Position numbers and translations under genes: made by a program
Shown: piece by piece, positions 17,471 to 25,293 of the stretch
How positions within the stretch are numbered: position 1 is the first letter of the stretch
Layout of the letters: each line of letters begins with the position of its first letter
The notes under the pieces: model-generated
The model's input: only the letters and a program-made list of their open reading frames with translations
Told to the model about the DNA's origin: nothing
Database searches by the model: none
Assembly: GCA_010028905.1 (NCBI GenBank)
Contig: RGZZ01000004.1
Location: 1 to 41,041 of the forward strand
From: Pseudomonadota bacterium
GTDB taxonomy: Bacteria; Vulcanimicrobiota; Xenobia; RGZZ01
DNA length: 41,041 nucleotides
Direction: 5' to 3'

Positions 17471-18247
17471 CTACTTCGGCGTGGTGCGTGCCGTCCCGGG
17501 CAAGCGCTCGACCGACGCAGGCGTGAGCGGCGCCTGGGGCTCACCTACGTCGCCCACCAGCACCTCGGCCCAGTTCGCAACCTGATCTGCCACCTCGTAC
17601 CAGACGTCTTCCTGCGTTCGACCGCTGCGCTTGAGAATCTTGAACGAGTGGTCGGCGTCATCGATGGTGGACAGCGCAGATCGCCTCACCTTTTTCACGG
17701 CCGCCTGCAGCTGGGGAAGCGGCGCAAGCGCGTCGCGCGTGCCGGAAACGAAGAGCGTGGGCGCAGCGATGCTGGGCAGATGCTTGTCGCGAACCCGATC
17801 CGGTCGCCCGGGCGCGTGCAGGGGATAGGCCAGCAGGATGAGCCCCATCGCCATGTGCGGGTTGCCCGCCACGAGGTGCGATGCCATGCGCCCGCCCATC
17901 GAGCGGCCGCCCATGAGCAGGCGCCCCGGCTTCAGCGTTTCGTGGTTGCGCAGGAAGTCGACCGCGCTGCGCACGGTGGCCTCGAGCAGCGGCTCTCGAT
18001 CCGGGGTCTTGCGCCCCTTCTCTCTGTAGGGAAAGTTGAAGCCCAGTGTGAGAAAGCCACGCCCCACGAGATAGCTCTGCACGTAGGTGAGCAGCGGGTC
18101 ATCGAACCCACCGCCGGCCCCGTGAGCGAGCACGACCGCGCTGGTGTGCCCCGCGCGGAACCCGCGCGGAATCTTCACGATGGCGCTGACCTCATCGACC
18201 ACGGTTCCGCGGTCGATGACAGGGAGGCGGGGGCGCTGGATCTTCAT
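17471..18247 (-). CDS. Alpha/beta hydrolase, Tex30/KANL3-like family
   Basis: 258-residue alpha/beta hydrolase. AHGAGGGFDDP forms the oxyanion-hole region, GGRSMGGR carries the nucleophile serine, SGTRDAL carries the acid and DADHSF the histidine of the triad. The layout matches the small hydrolase group related to Tex30/KANL3 and dienelactone-hydrolase-like proteins; substrates of this group are mostly unknown. No signal peptide, so cytoplasmic. Start ATG 18247 has GGAGG twelve bases upstream, rather distant, and a perfect 12-bp hairpin (18269-18296) ends a few bases before that site. The frame remains open far upstream, but that is a shadow of the phosphofructokinase gene. Confidence 0.88.
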   Translation of the reverse strand: MKIQRPRLPVIDRGTVVDEVSAIVKIPRGFRAGHTSAVVLAHGAGGGFDDPLLTYVQSYLVGRGFLTLGFNFPYREKGRKTPDREPLLEATVRSAVDFLRNHETLKPGRLLMGGRSMGGRMASHLVAGNPHMAMGLILLAYPLHAPGRPDRVRDKHLPSIAAPTLFVSGTRDALAPLPQLQAAVKKVRRSALSTIDDADHSFKILKRSGRTQEDVWYEVADQVANWAEVLVGDVGEPQAPLTPASVERLPGTARTTPK

Positions 18248-18268
18248 GGCGCACTGATTCCTCCGCGC

Positions 18269-18296
18269 ACCCGCTGATCCTTCCGGATCAGCGGGT
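18269..18296. repeat. Perfect 12-bp hairpin upstream of the alpha/beta hydrolase ribosome site
   Basis: ACCCGCTGATCC (18269-18280) and its exact complement (18285-18296) flank a four-base loop. On the minus strand the stem ends four bases before the GGAGG of the hydrolase gene. On the plus strand it is followed by GTTTTC 13 bases later, a poor terminator tract. It could be a leader structure, an operator or a transcription barrier between divergent genes. Confidence 0.7.
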
Positions 18297-18502
18297 CGGA
18301 ACGCACCGTTTTCAGACGCCGACGCGCGTGCCGGGACACGCTGATGACGGGCCCGCGCGGAAGGAGAGCGGCGCGCCCGTTCGAATCCTTGGCCGACTGC
18401 ACAGGCCGGCATCGCATCGACGAGACCGACCTCTCGGCCTCGACCTCGCGCGAAGCCGGTATGCGACACGCGGTCACGAGCACCAAGGAGGCAGCAACAC
18501 AC

Positions 18503-20968
18503 ATGCGCATGGGCATTCTGGTCGGGGGTGGCCCGGCCCCCGGCATCAACGGCGTCATCAGCGCCGCCACCATCGAGGCGATCAATCGCGGCTTCGAGGT
18601 CGCGGGCATCTACGACGGCTTCCAGTGGCTGATGAAGGGCGACACCTCCCACGTCTCTCCGCTGGGCATCCGCGACGTCTCGCGCATCCACTTCAGCGGC
18701 GGGTCGATTCTGCGCACCTCCCGGGCCAATCCCACCCGCGACCCAAAGGCCCTCGAGACCGTGGTGAAGTCGCTCACCGATCTCGGCATCACGCACCTGG
18801 TCACCATCGGCGGCGATGATACGGCCTTCAGCTCGCGCCGGGTGCTCGAGACGAGCGAAGGGCGCATCCGCGTTGCCCACGTGCCGAAGACCATCGACAA
18901 CGATCTGCCCCTCGACGGCGGCTACTCGACGTTCGGATTCCAGACCGCCCGCCACGTGGGAACCCGCACGGTCGAGGCCATCATGACCGACGCCCAGACC
19001 ACGAGCCGCTGGTACTTCCTCGTCGCCATGGGCCGAAACGCCGGCCATCTCGCGCTGGGCATCGGCGTCTCGGCGGGCGCCACGCTGAGCCTCATCCCCG
19101 AAGAGTTCAGCCAGCGCCCGGTGAGCTTCGACCACCTCTGCGCCATCATCGAGGGCTCCATCATCAAGCGCCTGGCCATGGGGCGCTCTGACGGCTGCTG
19201 CATCCTCGCAGAGGGGCTGGCCGAGATTCTCGACCCCGCGTCGCTGCCCGAGATCGAGGGGGCCGAGCGCGACGAGCACGGGCATCTCCGGCTAGCGGAG
19301 ATCCGCCTGGGCGAGCTGGTGAAGGAGCGGGTGCGCGCCCGCCTCAAGGCGCGGGGCATCGCGCTCACCATCGTCGACAAGGACATCGGCTACGAGCTGC
19401 GCTGCGCGGCCCCCATCCCGTTCGATCAAGAGTACACCCGAGAGCTCGGGTACGGCGTTGTGAAGTTCCTCGCCGGCGGCGGCAGCGGTGCCATGATCAC
19501 GCGCCAGGGCGACCGCCTGGTTCCCGTGGCCTTCAGCGACATCATGGACCCCACCACCGGTCGCACCCGCATCCGCTATGTCGACACCCGCGCCGAGGTC
19601 TTCGAGGTGGCCCGCCACTACATGATACGCCTCGGACCCGCTGACCTCGAGACCCCGGCCACCCTCGAATCGCTTGCCGAAGCCGCGCGCATGACGCCGG
19701 AGGATTTCCGTAAAGAGTTCGAATCGGTGGCGCGCGACGCGCAGGCGTGGATGCAATCGCTGCCGCCCGATCGCCGTCGCGCCCTCGAGGCGCGCCATCT
19801 GCACGATGACGCGTCGATCGCGCAGAGCGGCCTCGAGGCGGTTCACGCGGCTGACGCAGTGAAGGATGTCGCCACCTTCGGCGCGCACACGGCCTCGAAG
19901 CACGAAGGGGTGGCGGGTGCCGCGGCTGAGCTGGTCACCCTGGGCTCTTATGGTCTCACGCGCGACGCGGGCCTCGATCTGGGGCGGGCGAGCGCGTACG
20001 CCGAGCAGGGTGAGCGCCTCCGGCGCGCTGGAGCCGCCGTCGACGCGGGCACATTTGACGCCGAGGCCCGGCGCCTGGGCGTGAGCGGTGGGGTGAAGCT
20101 CGGGCTGGGTGCAGTCAATCTGGCTGTGCTCAAGGGCGCGGGCACGCGCGCTGCCGAAGGCGCCGCATCACGTGGGTCTGCCGCATCGGTCGCCGCGGCA
20201 GACGGCGCGGGTGCGCAGGGCATCTTCAACACCGCGATAGTGATGGCGCAGCGGCAGCTCGCCCTGCGCTCGATCCCGTGGGTGGTGCACGAGAACCCGG
20301 GGTACCGCATGTTCACGCGCGGAACGATGTCTGACCTCCTGCGGGAGTCAGAGGCGCTGGGCACGCACTTCAGTCAATTCGAGGGAGCCGCAGGGGTCCC
20401 CGTAACGGTGACCGTTCACGGGAATGCGTCACAGGCGGAGCTGGCCGTTCTGGGGAAGGCCATCAACGCGGCGCCGCCCGCGGCCCGCGCGCACATGCGC
20501 GAGATCCACCTCTCTCGCGAGCTGGGGTTCGGTGAGCGCGCCGACGGGCAGCTCACCACGGTGCAGGGGTTGAGTGATGGCAAGCACATCGTCATCAACC
20601 GCGACGTGCTTCTCGAGGCATCAGAGCGCGATCGCAGCCTTCTCTACCACGAAGCCGGTCACGTGCTCGACGCGGGGGGTCGACATTCGTCTCGAGGACC
20701 CTGGGGCAGAGGGGCGTCGGTGACACGGTATGGCGCCACCAATGCGGCCGAAGACTTTGCGGAGACCCATGCGAAGGTCTTGCTCGAGCACCAGCGGCTC
20801 AAAGACCTGAAGTGGTATCAGTGGCTCGTGGAAGATCACGCCGCCAAGAAGGCCGAGATCCTGCGGTTGTACGGCATCGATACCAAGGCCCCGCAGGCCC
20901 GCGACCTCGTGATTCCCGCCATGGTGACCGCCGCGGGGATCGCCTGGTACGGTGGAGGCGAGCCGTGA
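18503..20968 (+). CDS. PPi-type 6-phosphofructokinase fused to a zinc-metallopeptidase-like domain
   Basis: 821 residues in one uninterrupted frame. Residues 1 to about 405 are a phosphofructokinase: GGGPAPGINGV near the N-terminus, GGDDT (103-107), PKTIDND (128-134) and MGRNAGHLAL. Asp106 in place of Gly and Lys129 in place of Gly are the residues known to mark pyrophosphate-dependent enzymes. Next come about 150 Ala/Gly-rich helical residues (410-570) with no recognised domain. Residues about 575-800 resemble a gluzincin: HEAGH at 716-720 after a SLLY strand, then YGATNAAEDFAETHA with Glu750 or Glu754 as likely third ligand. The start is ATG 18503, with AAGGAGG eleven bases before; the frame is open to 18344. 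The fusion is unusual; the role of the second half is unknown. Confidence 0.88.
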   Translation: MRMGILVGGGPAPGINGVISAATIEAINRGFEVAGIYDGFQWLMKGDTSHVSPLGIRDVSRIHFSGGSILRTSRANPTRDPKALETVVKSLTDLGITHLVTIGGDDTAFSSRRVLETSEGRIRVAHVPKTIDNDLPLDGGYSTFGFQTARHVGTRTVEAIMTDAQTTSRWYFLVAMGRNAGHLALGIGVSAGATLSLIPEEFSQRPVSFDHLCAIIEGSIIKRLAMGRSDGCCILAEGLAEILDPASLPEIEGAERDEHGHLRLAEIRLGELVKERVRARLKARGIALTIVDKDIGYELRCAAPIPFDQEYTRELGYGVVKFLAGGGSGAMITRQGDRLVPVAFSDIMDPTTGRTRIRYVDTRAEVFEVARHYMIRLGPADLETPATLESLAEAARMTPEDFRKEFESVARDAQAWMQSLPPDRRRALEARHLHDDASIAQSGLEAVHAADAVKDVATFGAHTASKHEGVAGAAAELVTLGSYGLTRDAGLDLGRASAYAEQGERLRRAGAAVDAGTFDAEARRLGVSGGVKLGLGAVNLAVLKGAGTRAAEGAASRGSAASVAAADGAGAQGIFNTAIVMAQRQLALRSIPWVVHENPGYRMFTRGTMSDLLRESEALGTHFSQFEGAAGVPVTVTVHGNASQAELAVLGKAINAAPPAARAHMREIHLSRELGFGERADGQLTTVQGLSDGKHIVINRDVLLEASERDRSLLYHEAGHVLDAGGRHSSRGPWGRGASVTRYGATNAAEDFAETHAKVLLEHQRLKDLKWYQWLVEDHAAKKAEILRLYGIDTKAPQARDLVIPAMVTAAGIAWYGGGEP

Positions 20969-21149
20969 GGTCGCCAGGCCCTGGGTGAGCGGGGTGTCGG
21001 GGTGACCGGCGGGAGGCGACGGGTCGGCGCCGCGGGCAGAGGGGGAGGCGCGCGCATGCGTGGCGAACGATGCCAGCCCGCAGCGCCGCGCGTCGTCTGA
21101 CGCCTGCCGCGCACGGCGTGGCATCTCATGCTCAGGAGCCCCAACACCC

Positions 21150-21545
21150 ATGTCTGACGCCTCTTCCCAGAGCGCCTCGAAGGAGTACCGCCCGCTCAAG
21201 GAGCGGTTCAACCGTCGCGGATTCGACTACCGTCTCGTCAAGCGCTCCGAGGAGGTCGCCATGTACGAGCAGTGGGCCGACGATCGCCTGCACGCGTGGG
21301 AGGTGTTCCGCGTGCAGCGCAACGACGCGCGCACCATCGGCGGCAAGACGGTGGCGGCCAGTGAGTCGCCGCCCAGTGACGAGCAGTGGGGGCGCAAGGG
21401 CTGGACGCTGCTCTCGCGCGAAGCCGCCGAGGCGCGCTACGAGGCCGCCCACGCCGCCCTCGAAGAGGTGAGCGGCGAAGAGGGCGAGGGCGTCGACGAG
21501 ATCGACGAGCCCGAAGAGGCCCTCGACGAGGAAGAGACCGCCTGA
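21150..21545 (+). CDS. Small protein of unknown function with acidic C-terminal tail
   Basis: 131 residues, not assigned. The centre EYRPLKERFNRRGFDYRLVKRSEEVAMYEQ is basic and looks like a compact folded domain, followed by AWEVFRVQ and the stretch GRKGWTLLSREAAEARYEAA. The last ~35 residues are strongly acidic (EEVSGEEGEGVDEIDEPEEA). No signal or membrane segment. Start ATG 21150 with AGGAG eleven bases upstream. It is 181 bases after the phosphofructokinase-peptidase gene on the same strand, so it could be co-transcribed, but a functional link is only a guess. Codon use looks like its neighbours. Confidence 0.75.
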   Translation: MSDASSQSASKEYRPLKERFNRRGFDYRLVKRSEEVAMYEQWADDRLHAWEVFRVQRNDARTIGGKTVAASESPPSDEQWGRKGWTLLSREAAEARYEAAHAALEEVSGEEGEGVDEIDEPEEALDEEETA

Positions 21546-21556
21546 GGGCCTTCGCC

Positions 21557-22831
21557 CTACCGCTCGCGCAGCACGCTGGCGGGCTCTAGCCCAGCCGCCT
21601 GCTGCGCGGGGATGAGGCCCGCCGCCAGGCTTGCCGCCAGGCCGAAGCCGAGGCCGGCCAGCAGGTGCAGGGGGGTCATGGCGACCACGCGCTCGCCGCC
21701 CTCGAGCAGGCCGGGCACCCAGTGCCCCACGGCGGAATTCACCGCCCAGGTCATGGCCAGGGCCACCGCGCCTCCGGCGACACCGCCGGTGAGCCCTACC
21801 ACGCCCGCGCGCATGAGGTACAGGGCCCGCACCTGACCGCGGGAAGCGCCGACGGCGCGGAACAGGCCGATCTCGCCAGCCTCGTCTTTCACCATGAGGG
21901 CCAGGCCGTTGCCGATGCCCGTTCCCGCAACCACCAGCACCAGCCCCGCGAACATTGACAGCATCAGCGTGATGGCGCGGATGACGGCGGTGACGCTGCG
22001 GGCCTTCTCCTGCTGCGGAGCGGTGAGGCCGAGGGCACGAATGCCTTCGGCCACGGCCGGCAGGTAGGACGGGCTCTTCAACAAGATGGTGAGGCTGGAG
22101 GCGGGCGGCAGCGTGAGCCCCGCGCCCTGGGCCTTGAGCATCTGATCGAATCGGGGGGCGTAGCCCAGCGGAATCGAGGGGCCGCCCACGAACACGCGGG
22201 GTGAGATGCCCACGATCTCGCAGCGCATCGAGACGTTGGGGCCGACCTTGAAGCTGCTGCTGCCCAGGTTGAGGGTGAAGTGGCGCCCGATGATCACGCT
22301 CGGATTGATGGCCGGGAGCCCCGTGTTCACGGTGAAGCCCATGTTGAGGACATCGATCATGGCCGAGGGCAGAACCACGGGCACCGGATCGGCTTCGGAG
22401 CGCAACGTGAACGCGCCGGGCGTGGCGATGTCGGCCTCCACCAGCTGCGGGTCGACCGCTTCGACGAGCACGTCGGTGTAGAACGCCTTGCCGTTGTACT
22501 CGGCATTGATGTGCGAGGGCAGGGGGATGCGCACGCGCCGATAGACCGCCTTCACCCCTGACAGGGTCGAGACGCGGGCGATCATGGCGTCATCGAGGGC
22601 GGGGCCGCTGGTGATCTGCAGGGGGCCGACCCCCGTTGTCTGTGGCTCCACAACCAGCTGGTCGGGCAGCACGCCGAGAACCTTGCGCAGCACGATGGAC
22701 TCGACACCGCTGCTCAGCGCCAATATGAGCGCCAGGGCCGCCACGCCCACGGCCACGCCCACCGAGAGAAGCACGGTGCGTCCCGGGGCGGCCCAGGCGT
22801 CTCGCCAGGCGAGGCTTCGCAGCGCAGTCAC
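21557..22831 (-). CDS. ABC transporter permease, MacB/FtsX family
   Basis: 424 residues. An N-terminal membrane segment (TVLLSVGVAVGVAALALIL) is followed by a periplasmic MacB-type domain of about 230 residues. Three C-terminal segments have the FtsX signature around EAGEIGLFRAVGASRGQVRALYL, ending in the common LEPASVLRER. This family works in lipoprotein release, efflux or mechanotransmission across the envelope. It overlaps the ATPase gene by four bases (GTGA), so the two form one transporter. No MacA-like or outer-membrane partner is adjacent. The stop is 11 bases from the convergent small-protein gene. Confidence 0.92.
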   Translation of the reverse strand: MTALRSLAWRDAWAAPGRTVLLSVGVAVGVAALALILALSSGVESIVLRKVLGVLPDQLVVEPQTTGVGPLQITSGPALDDAMIARVSTLSGVKAVYRRVRIPLPSHINAEYNGKAFYTDVLVEAVDPQLVEADIATPGAFTLRSEADPVPVVLPSAMIDVLNMGFTVNTGLPAINPSVIIGRHFTLNLGSSSFKVGPNVSMRCEIVGISPRVFVGGPSIPLGYAPRFDQMLKAQGAGLTLPPASSLTILLKSPSYLPAVAEGIRALGLTAPQQEKARSVTAVIRAITLMLSMFAGLVLVVAGTGIGNGLALMVKDEAGEIGLFRAVGASRGQVRALYLMRAGVVGLTGGVAGGAVALAMTWAVNSAVGHWVPGLLEGGERVVAMTPLHLLAGLGFGLAASLAAGLIPAQQAAGLEPASVLRER

Positions 22832-23640
22832 GGCGTGGCCTCGGGCGTGGCCGATGGCAGGGGCGATATGGCGCGCGTGTGCGACGCGGCGCCTCCTTCC
22901 AGCAATCGCCCCTCGCGCATCTCGAGCAGGCGACCTGCGGCCTCGAGGAGCAGCGCATCGTGCGAGACGGCGAGGATGGTGACGCCCTGGTCGCGATTGA
23001 TGGCCCGCAGCAGATCGACGATCTCGCGCCCCGTTCCGGCGTCGAGGTTCCCCACGGGCTCGTCGGCCAGCAGCAGCGAGGGGTTGCGAACCAGGGCGCG
23101 GGCGATGGCGACGCGCTGGCGCTGCCCGCCGGAGAGGGTCGAGACGGGGCGGTCGGCGAGCGGGGCGAGCCCGACCTGCTCGAGGCGCCTGCGCGCCAGA
23201 TCAGCCGCGCTTGCTTCGCCGCTCGGGGCGAACACGAGCGGCAGCAGGACGTTCTCGAGGGCGGTGCGGCGTGGATTGAGGTGGAACGACTGGAAGATGA
23301 ACCCCACGCGCTCGCGCCGATGGCGATCGAGCTCGGCCTCGGTTGCGTTCGACATGTCGACGCCGTCGATGACGAGGCGACCGGTCGTGGGGCGGTCGAG
23401 CCCTCCCAGCAAAGTCAGCAGGGTTGACTTGCCCGAACCGGAAGGGCCGACGACCGCGACGAATTCGCCGCGTTCCACCGTGAAGGTGGCGTCTGCGAGG
23501 GCCGGGCGGCGCGTGCTCGCGCCTTCGACGCTCTCGTCTGTGGAGCGCGATGCGCCTTCGGAGAAGGTGCGGCAGAGATGGGAGCACTCGATGAGGGGCA
23601 GGGGAGGCCTCCGTGAGAACGCAGATGGGGCGTGGAACAC
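22828..23640 (-). CDS. ABC transporter ATP-binding protein, LolD/MacB type
   Basis: ATPase of the pair with the overlapping FtsX-type permease. Walker A is GPSGSGKST (65-73 from GTG 23640), the Q-loop is FIFQSFHLNP, the signature LSGGQRQRVAIARAL, Walker B LLLADEPVGNLD and the switch histidine VSHD. The LolD/MacB type is supported by the permease partner and by the LADEPVGNLD wording. An insert of about 15 residues sits between the first strand (CRTFSEG) and the next. The start is unclear: GTG 23640 lies inside a perfect palindrome. A GGAGG at about 23607-23612 is followed six bases later by CTG 23601, which would place the palindrome in the leader. The longer frame to 23769 is unlikely. Confidence 0.9.
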   Translation of the reverse strand: MFHAPSAFSRRPPLPLIECSHLCRTFSEGASRSTDESVEGASTRRPALADATFTVERGEFVAVVGPSGSGKSTLLTLLGGLDRPTTGRLVIDGVDMSNATEAELDRHRRERVGFIFQSFHLNPRRTALENVLLPLVFAPSGEASAADLARRRLEQVGLAPLADRPVSTLSGGQRQRVAIARALVRNPSLLLADEPVGNLDAGTGREIVDLLRAINRDQGVTILAVSHDALLLEAAGRLLEMREGRLLEGGAASHTRAISPLPSATPEATP

Positions 23641-23659
23641 GCGTTCCACGCCCCATCTG
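23622..23659. repeat. Perfect 17-bp inverted repeat with four-base loop
   Basis: CAGATGGGGCGTGGAAC (23622-23638) is exactly complementary to 23643-23659, around the loop ACGC. The stem is very stable on either strand. There is no T tract on either side. It sits between the repeat protein (stop at 23766) and the ABC ATPase, a few bases before the GGAGG of the latter, so it may be a transcription terminator for the upstream gene, an attenuator or an operator. Confidence 0.8.
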
Positions 23660-23765
23660 TTCTGCCTGCGCTGGAGCCGTCCCTCCACGGGTGTCGTTCC
23701 GGCCGCACTGCACGACGCACCTTGTTTGCGCGCCACAGCGCTTGCGCTGGCGGGCTTCGCCCGAC

Positions 23766-24236
23766 TCACCCCACCAGATCGTGGAGCACGCGGTGGCCGT
23801 GATCCTGGAGGATCTTGCCGTCTCGCTTGTACATCTGGAAGGTGTCGCCCACCGCGTCTCCCGGGTGGCCATCGGCGAGATCGCTGACAGCGTCGCCCGC
23901 GCCAGACAGGTGGTTGCCGATCAGGTGCCCTGCTGTGCGCAGCGGTTCGGTGCCAAGTTTCACGGTGCTGCCCAGGGTCTCGGCCTGGCCACCGACGATG
24001 CCGCCGACGTGGTCGATCTGGTGCGTTGCACCTTCGGCCAGGTTGTTGACCTGCTCGTTGATGCCGTGGGCGGCGTCCTTCACGAACGCCTTGGGGTTCA
24101 GGGTCACCACGTCCTTGAGCAGGTTGAGGTCGGTGTGAACGGCCGTGCTCACGACCTTGCCGGCCACCTTGAGGGGCTCGGTCACCAGACCTGCGGCGTT
24201 GGACAGCGTCTTCCCGATTCCACCCAGAATGCTCAT
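23766..24236 (-). CDS. Small Gly/His-rich amphipathic repeat protein, unknown function
   Basis: 156 residues, family not recognised. The sequence consists of amphipathic helical units without a signal peptide. A short motif is duplicated: GLVTEPLKVAGKVV near residue 16 and KLGTEPLRTAGHLIG near residue 94. Between them are LNLLKDVVTLNPKAFVKDAAHG and INEQVNNLAEGATHQIDHVGG. The regular valine/glycine spacing suggests membrane-surface or self-assembly behaviour, but that is a guess. Start ATG 24236 has GAGGAG six bases upstream, a strong site. It is the first gene of the minus-strand unit that continues, past a hairpin, into the ABC transporter genes. Confidence 0.8.
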   Translation of the reverse strand: MSILGGIGKTLSNAAGLVTEPLKVAGKVVSTAVHTDLNLLKDVVTLNPKAFVKDAAHGINEQVNNLAEGATHQIDHVGGIVGGQAETLGSTVKLGTEPLRTAGHLIGNHLSGAGDAVSDLADGHPGDAVGDTFQMYKRDGKILQDHGHRVLHDLVG

Positions 24237-24591
24237 GTGTCTCTCCTCATCACCATCTGTCTCGAGCATCCTTCTCACGTGGCGACGATGAAAGTACACG
24301 GTCGATTTGTGAACGATGTGTGAAGGATGTTTCCGCGATGTTAACGTTCTGCGCGAGCCCCGCAGCGCTCGGGGAAAGGGGCGCTCTGGTCGCTCTTGTT
24401 GGAGGGGGGGGCACGAGGATTCCCGTGGGCCGAAGCGAACCTCACCGCACGCGGCACACGCGCGAGAGCGAGACCGCGAGCCAGGGCGCCCGTGGCAGGG
24501 AAGCCCTTTCGTGCTCGCCGTCCCACCGGCTCTTGCGCTCCAGCATCCCACGTGGAGATGCTGCGCGCGACAGGAGAGGGCAGGTAGAGAC
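24237..24591. other. Divergent intergenic region between the repeat protein and the small membrane protein
   Basis: About 355 bases without a supported gene. 24290-24350 is AT-richer than its surroundings and includes the palindrome GTTAAC; it is the likely site of divergent promoters, though no clear -35/-10 pair stands out. A short hairpin, CCCCG/CGGGG, lies at 24358-24374 and a longer one at 24541-24563. The open frames crossing it have no family features. Confidence 0.5.
24541..24563 (+). repeat. Leader hairpin upstream of the small membrane protein
   Basis: CAGCATCCCA pairs with TGG-A-GATGCTG (one bulged A) around a two-base loop, ten base pairs in all. It ends 28 bases before ATG 24592, just before the AG-rich ribosome-site region. 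Possible leader structure. Confidence 0.5.
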
Positions 24592-25167
24592 ATGCACGAC
24601 CACACCTACAGCCGTGGCGAGAGAATGCTGTTCGCCGCTGGCGATGGTCTCATGAACGCGCTCACGGCGCTGCTGCTGGGAGGGGCGTATCTGGCCCTCT
24701 CGTTCGCGCTCTTCGGGCTTGTGGTGGCGGCATTCGTCTGGGGCGGATACCACGACTCCATGCTCGAGGGGCAGTTCATGCGGTTCAGCGGTCTCTCGGC
24801 GCTCTATCTGGGAGCGCCCTTGCTCGGACTGGCCTGCGTCGGTCTCTTCGGCCAGCAGGCCTGGCGCACGATCTGGGGGGCGCCCGCCGCCTTTGAAGAG
24901 AAGCGCCTCAACCCGACCCTGGTGCTCGCGCTGGCCATCACGTGCTGCATGCTGACCGCGGCCGCGAATCTCTCGCTCGAGGGGCGATGGGGCACTGTGC
25001 CCGTTCGCCTGGCGCAGGCGCTCGACGTGGCGCCCACCGCCATCGCTGGCAAGAAGGCGCCGGCCATGTCGCCCGCGCGCGCGGCGGTCTCACGTCCGGC
25101 CGCCGCGGTCTCGGCTCCCCCGCCTGCCGCAGCGATGCCGCGGAGCGGTGCCGCCGCGCCCAACTGA
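24592..25167 (+). CDS. Small integral membrane protein, unknown function
   Basis: 191 residues with three clear hydrophobic blocks: about 20-55 (long, probably two segments: ALTALLLGGAYLALSFALF and GLVVAAFVWGG), 66-88 and 108-128. The C-terminal tail of ~45 residues is Pro/Ala-rich and low in complexity. No family recognised. ATG 24592 is preceded by the AG-rich AGGAGAGGGCAGGTAGAGAC. It lies 126 bases upstream of minC on the same strand; whether it belongs to the min operon or has a division role is unknown. The longer open frame to 24316 crosses the hairpin region and is not supported. Confidence 0.7.
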   Translation: MHDHTYSRGERMLFAAGDGLMNALTALLLGGAYLALSFALFGLVVAAFVWGGYHDSMLEGQFMRFSGLSALYLGAPLLGLACVGLFGQQAWRTIWGAPAAFEEKRLNPTLVLALAITCCMLTAAANLSLEGRWGTVPVRLAQALDVAPTAIAGKKAPAMSPARAAVSRPAAAVSAPPPAAAMPRSGAAAPN

Positions 25168-25270
25168 TCGCGGGGTTCGCTCCGGTTCAGGCACTTGATC
25201 GGTGAGTTCCGCATGACAAGCCAGATCTGCCCATGATCTTGCAGGAATTTCAATTTGCGCTTCGAAATCT

Positions 25271-25285
25271 TCCGGGAACACCGGA
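25271..25285 (+). repeat. Short hairpin touching the minC ribosome site
   Basis: TCCGG (25271-25275) pairs with CCGGA (25281-25285) across the loop GAACA. The right arm includes the first three bases of the GGAGGT ribosome site, so pairing could lower minC translation. Only five base pairs, so weak. Confidence 0.35.
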
Positions 25286-25288
25286 GGT
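25283..25288 (+). promoter_or_regulatory. Ribosome binding site fixing the GTG start of minC
   Basis: GGAGGT, five bases before GTG 25294; it favours that codon over the in-frame TTG 25255. Confidence 0.75.
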
Positions 25289-25293
25289 CGACA

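Noticed and set aside
18248-19285. Upstream extension of the alpha/beta hydrolase frame to 604 codons.
   Set aside because: It runs antisense through the phosphofructokinase; ATG 18247 gives a normal-length hydrolase.
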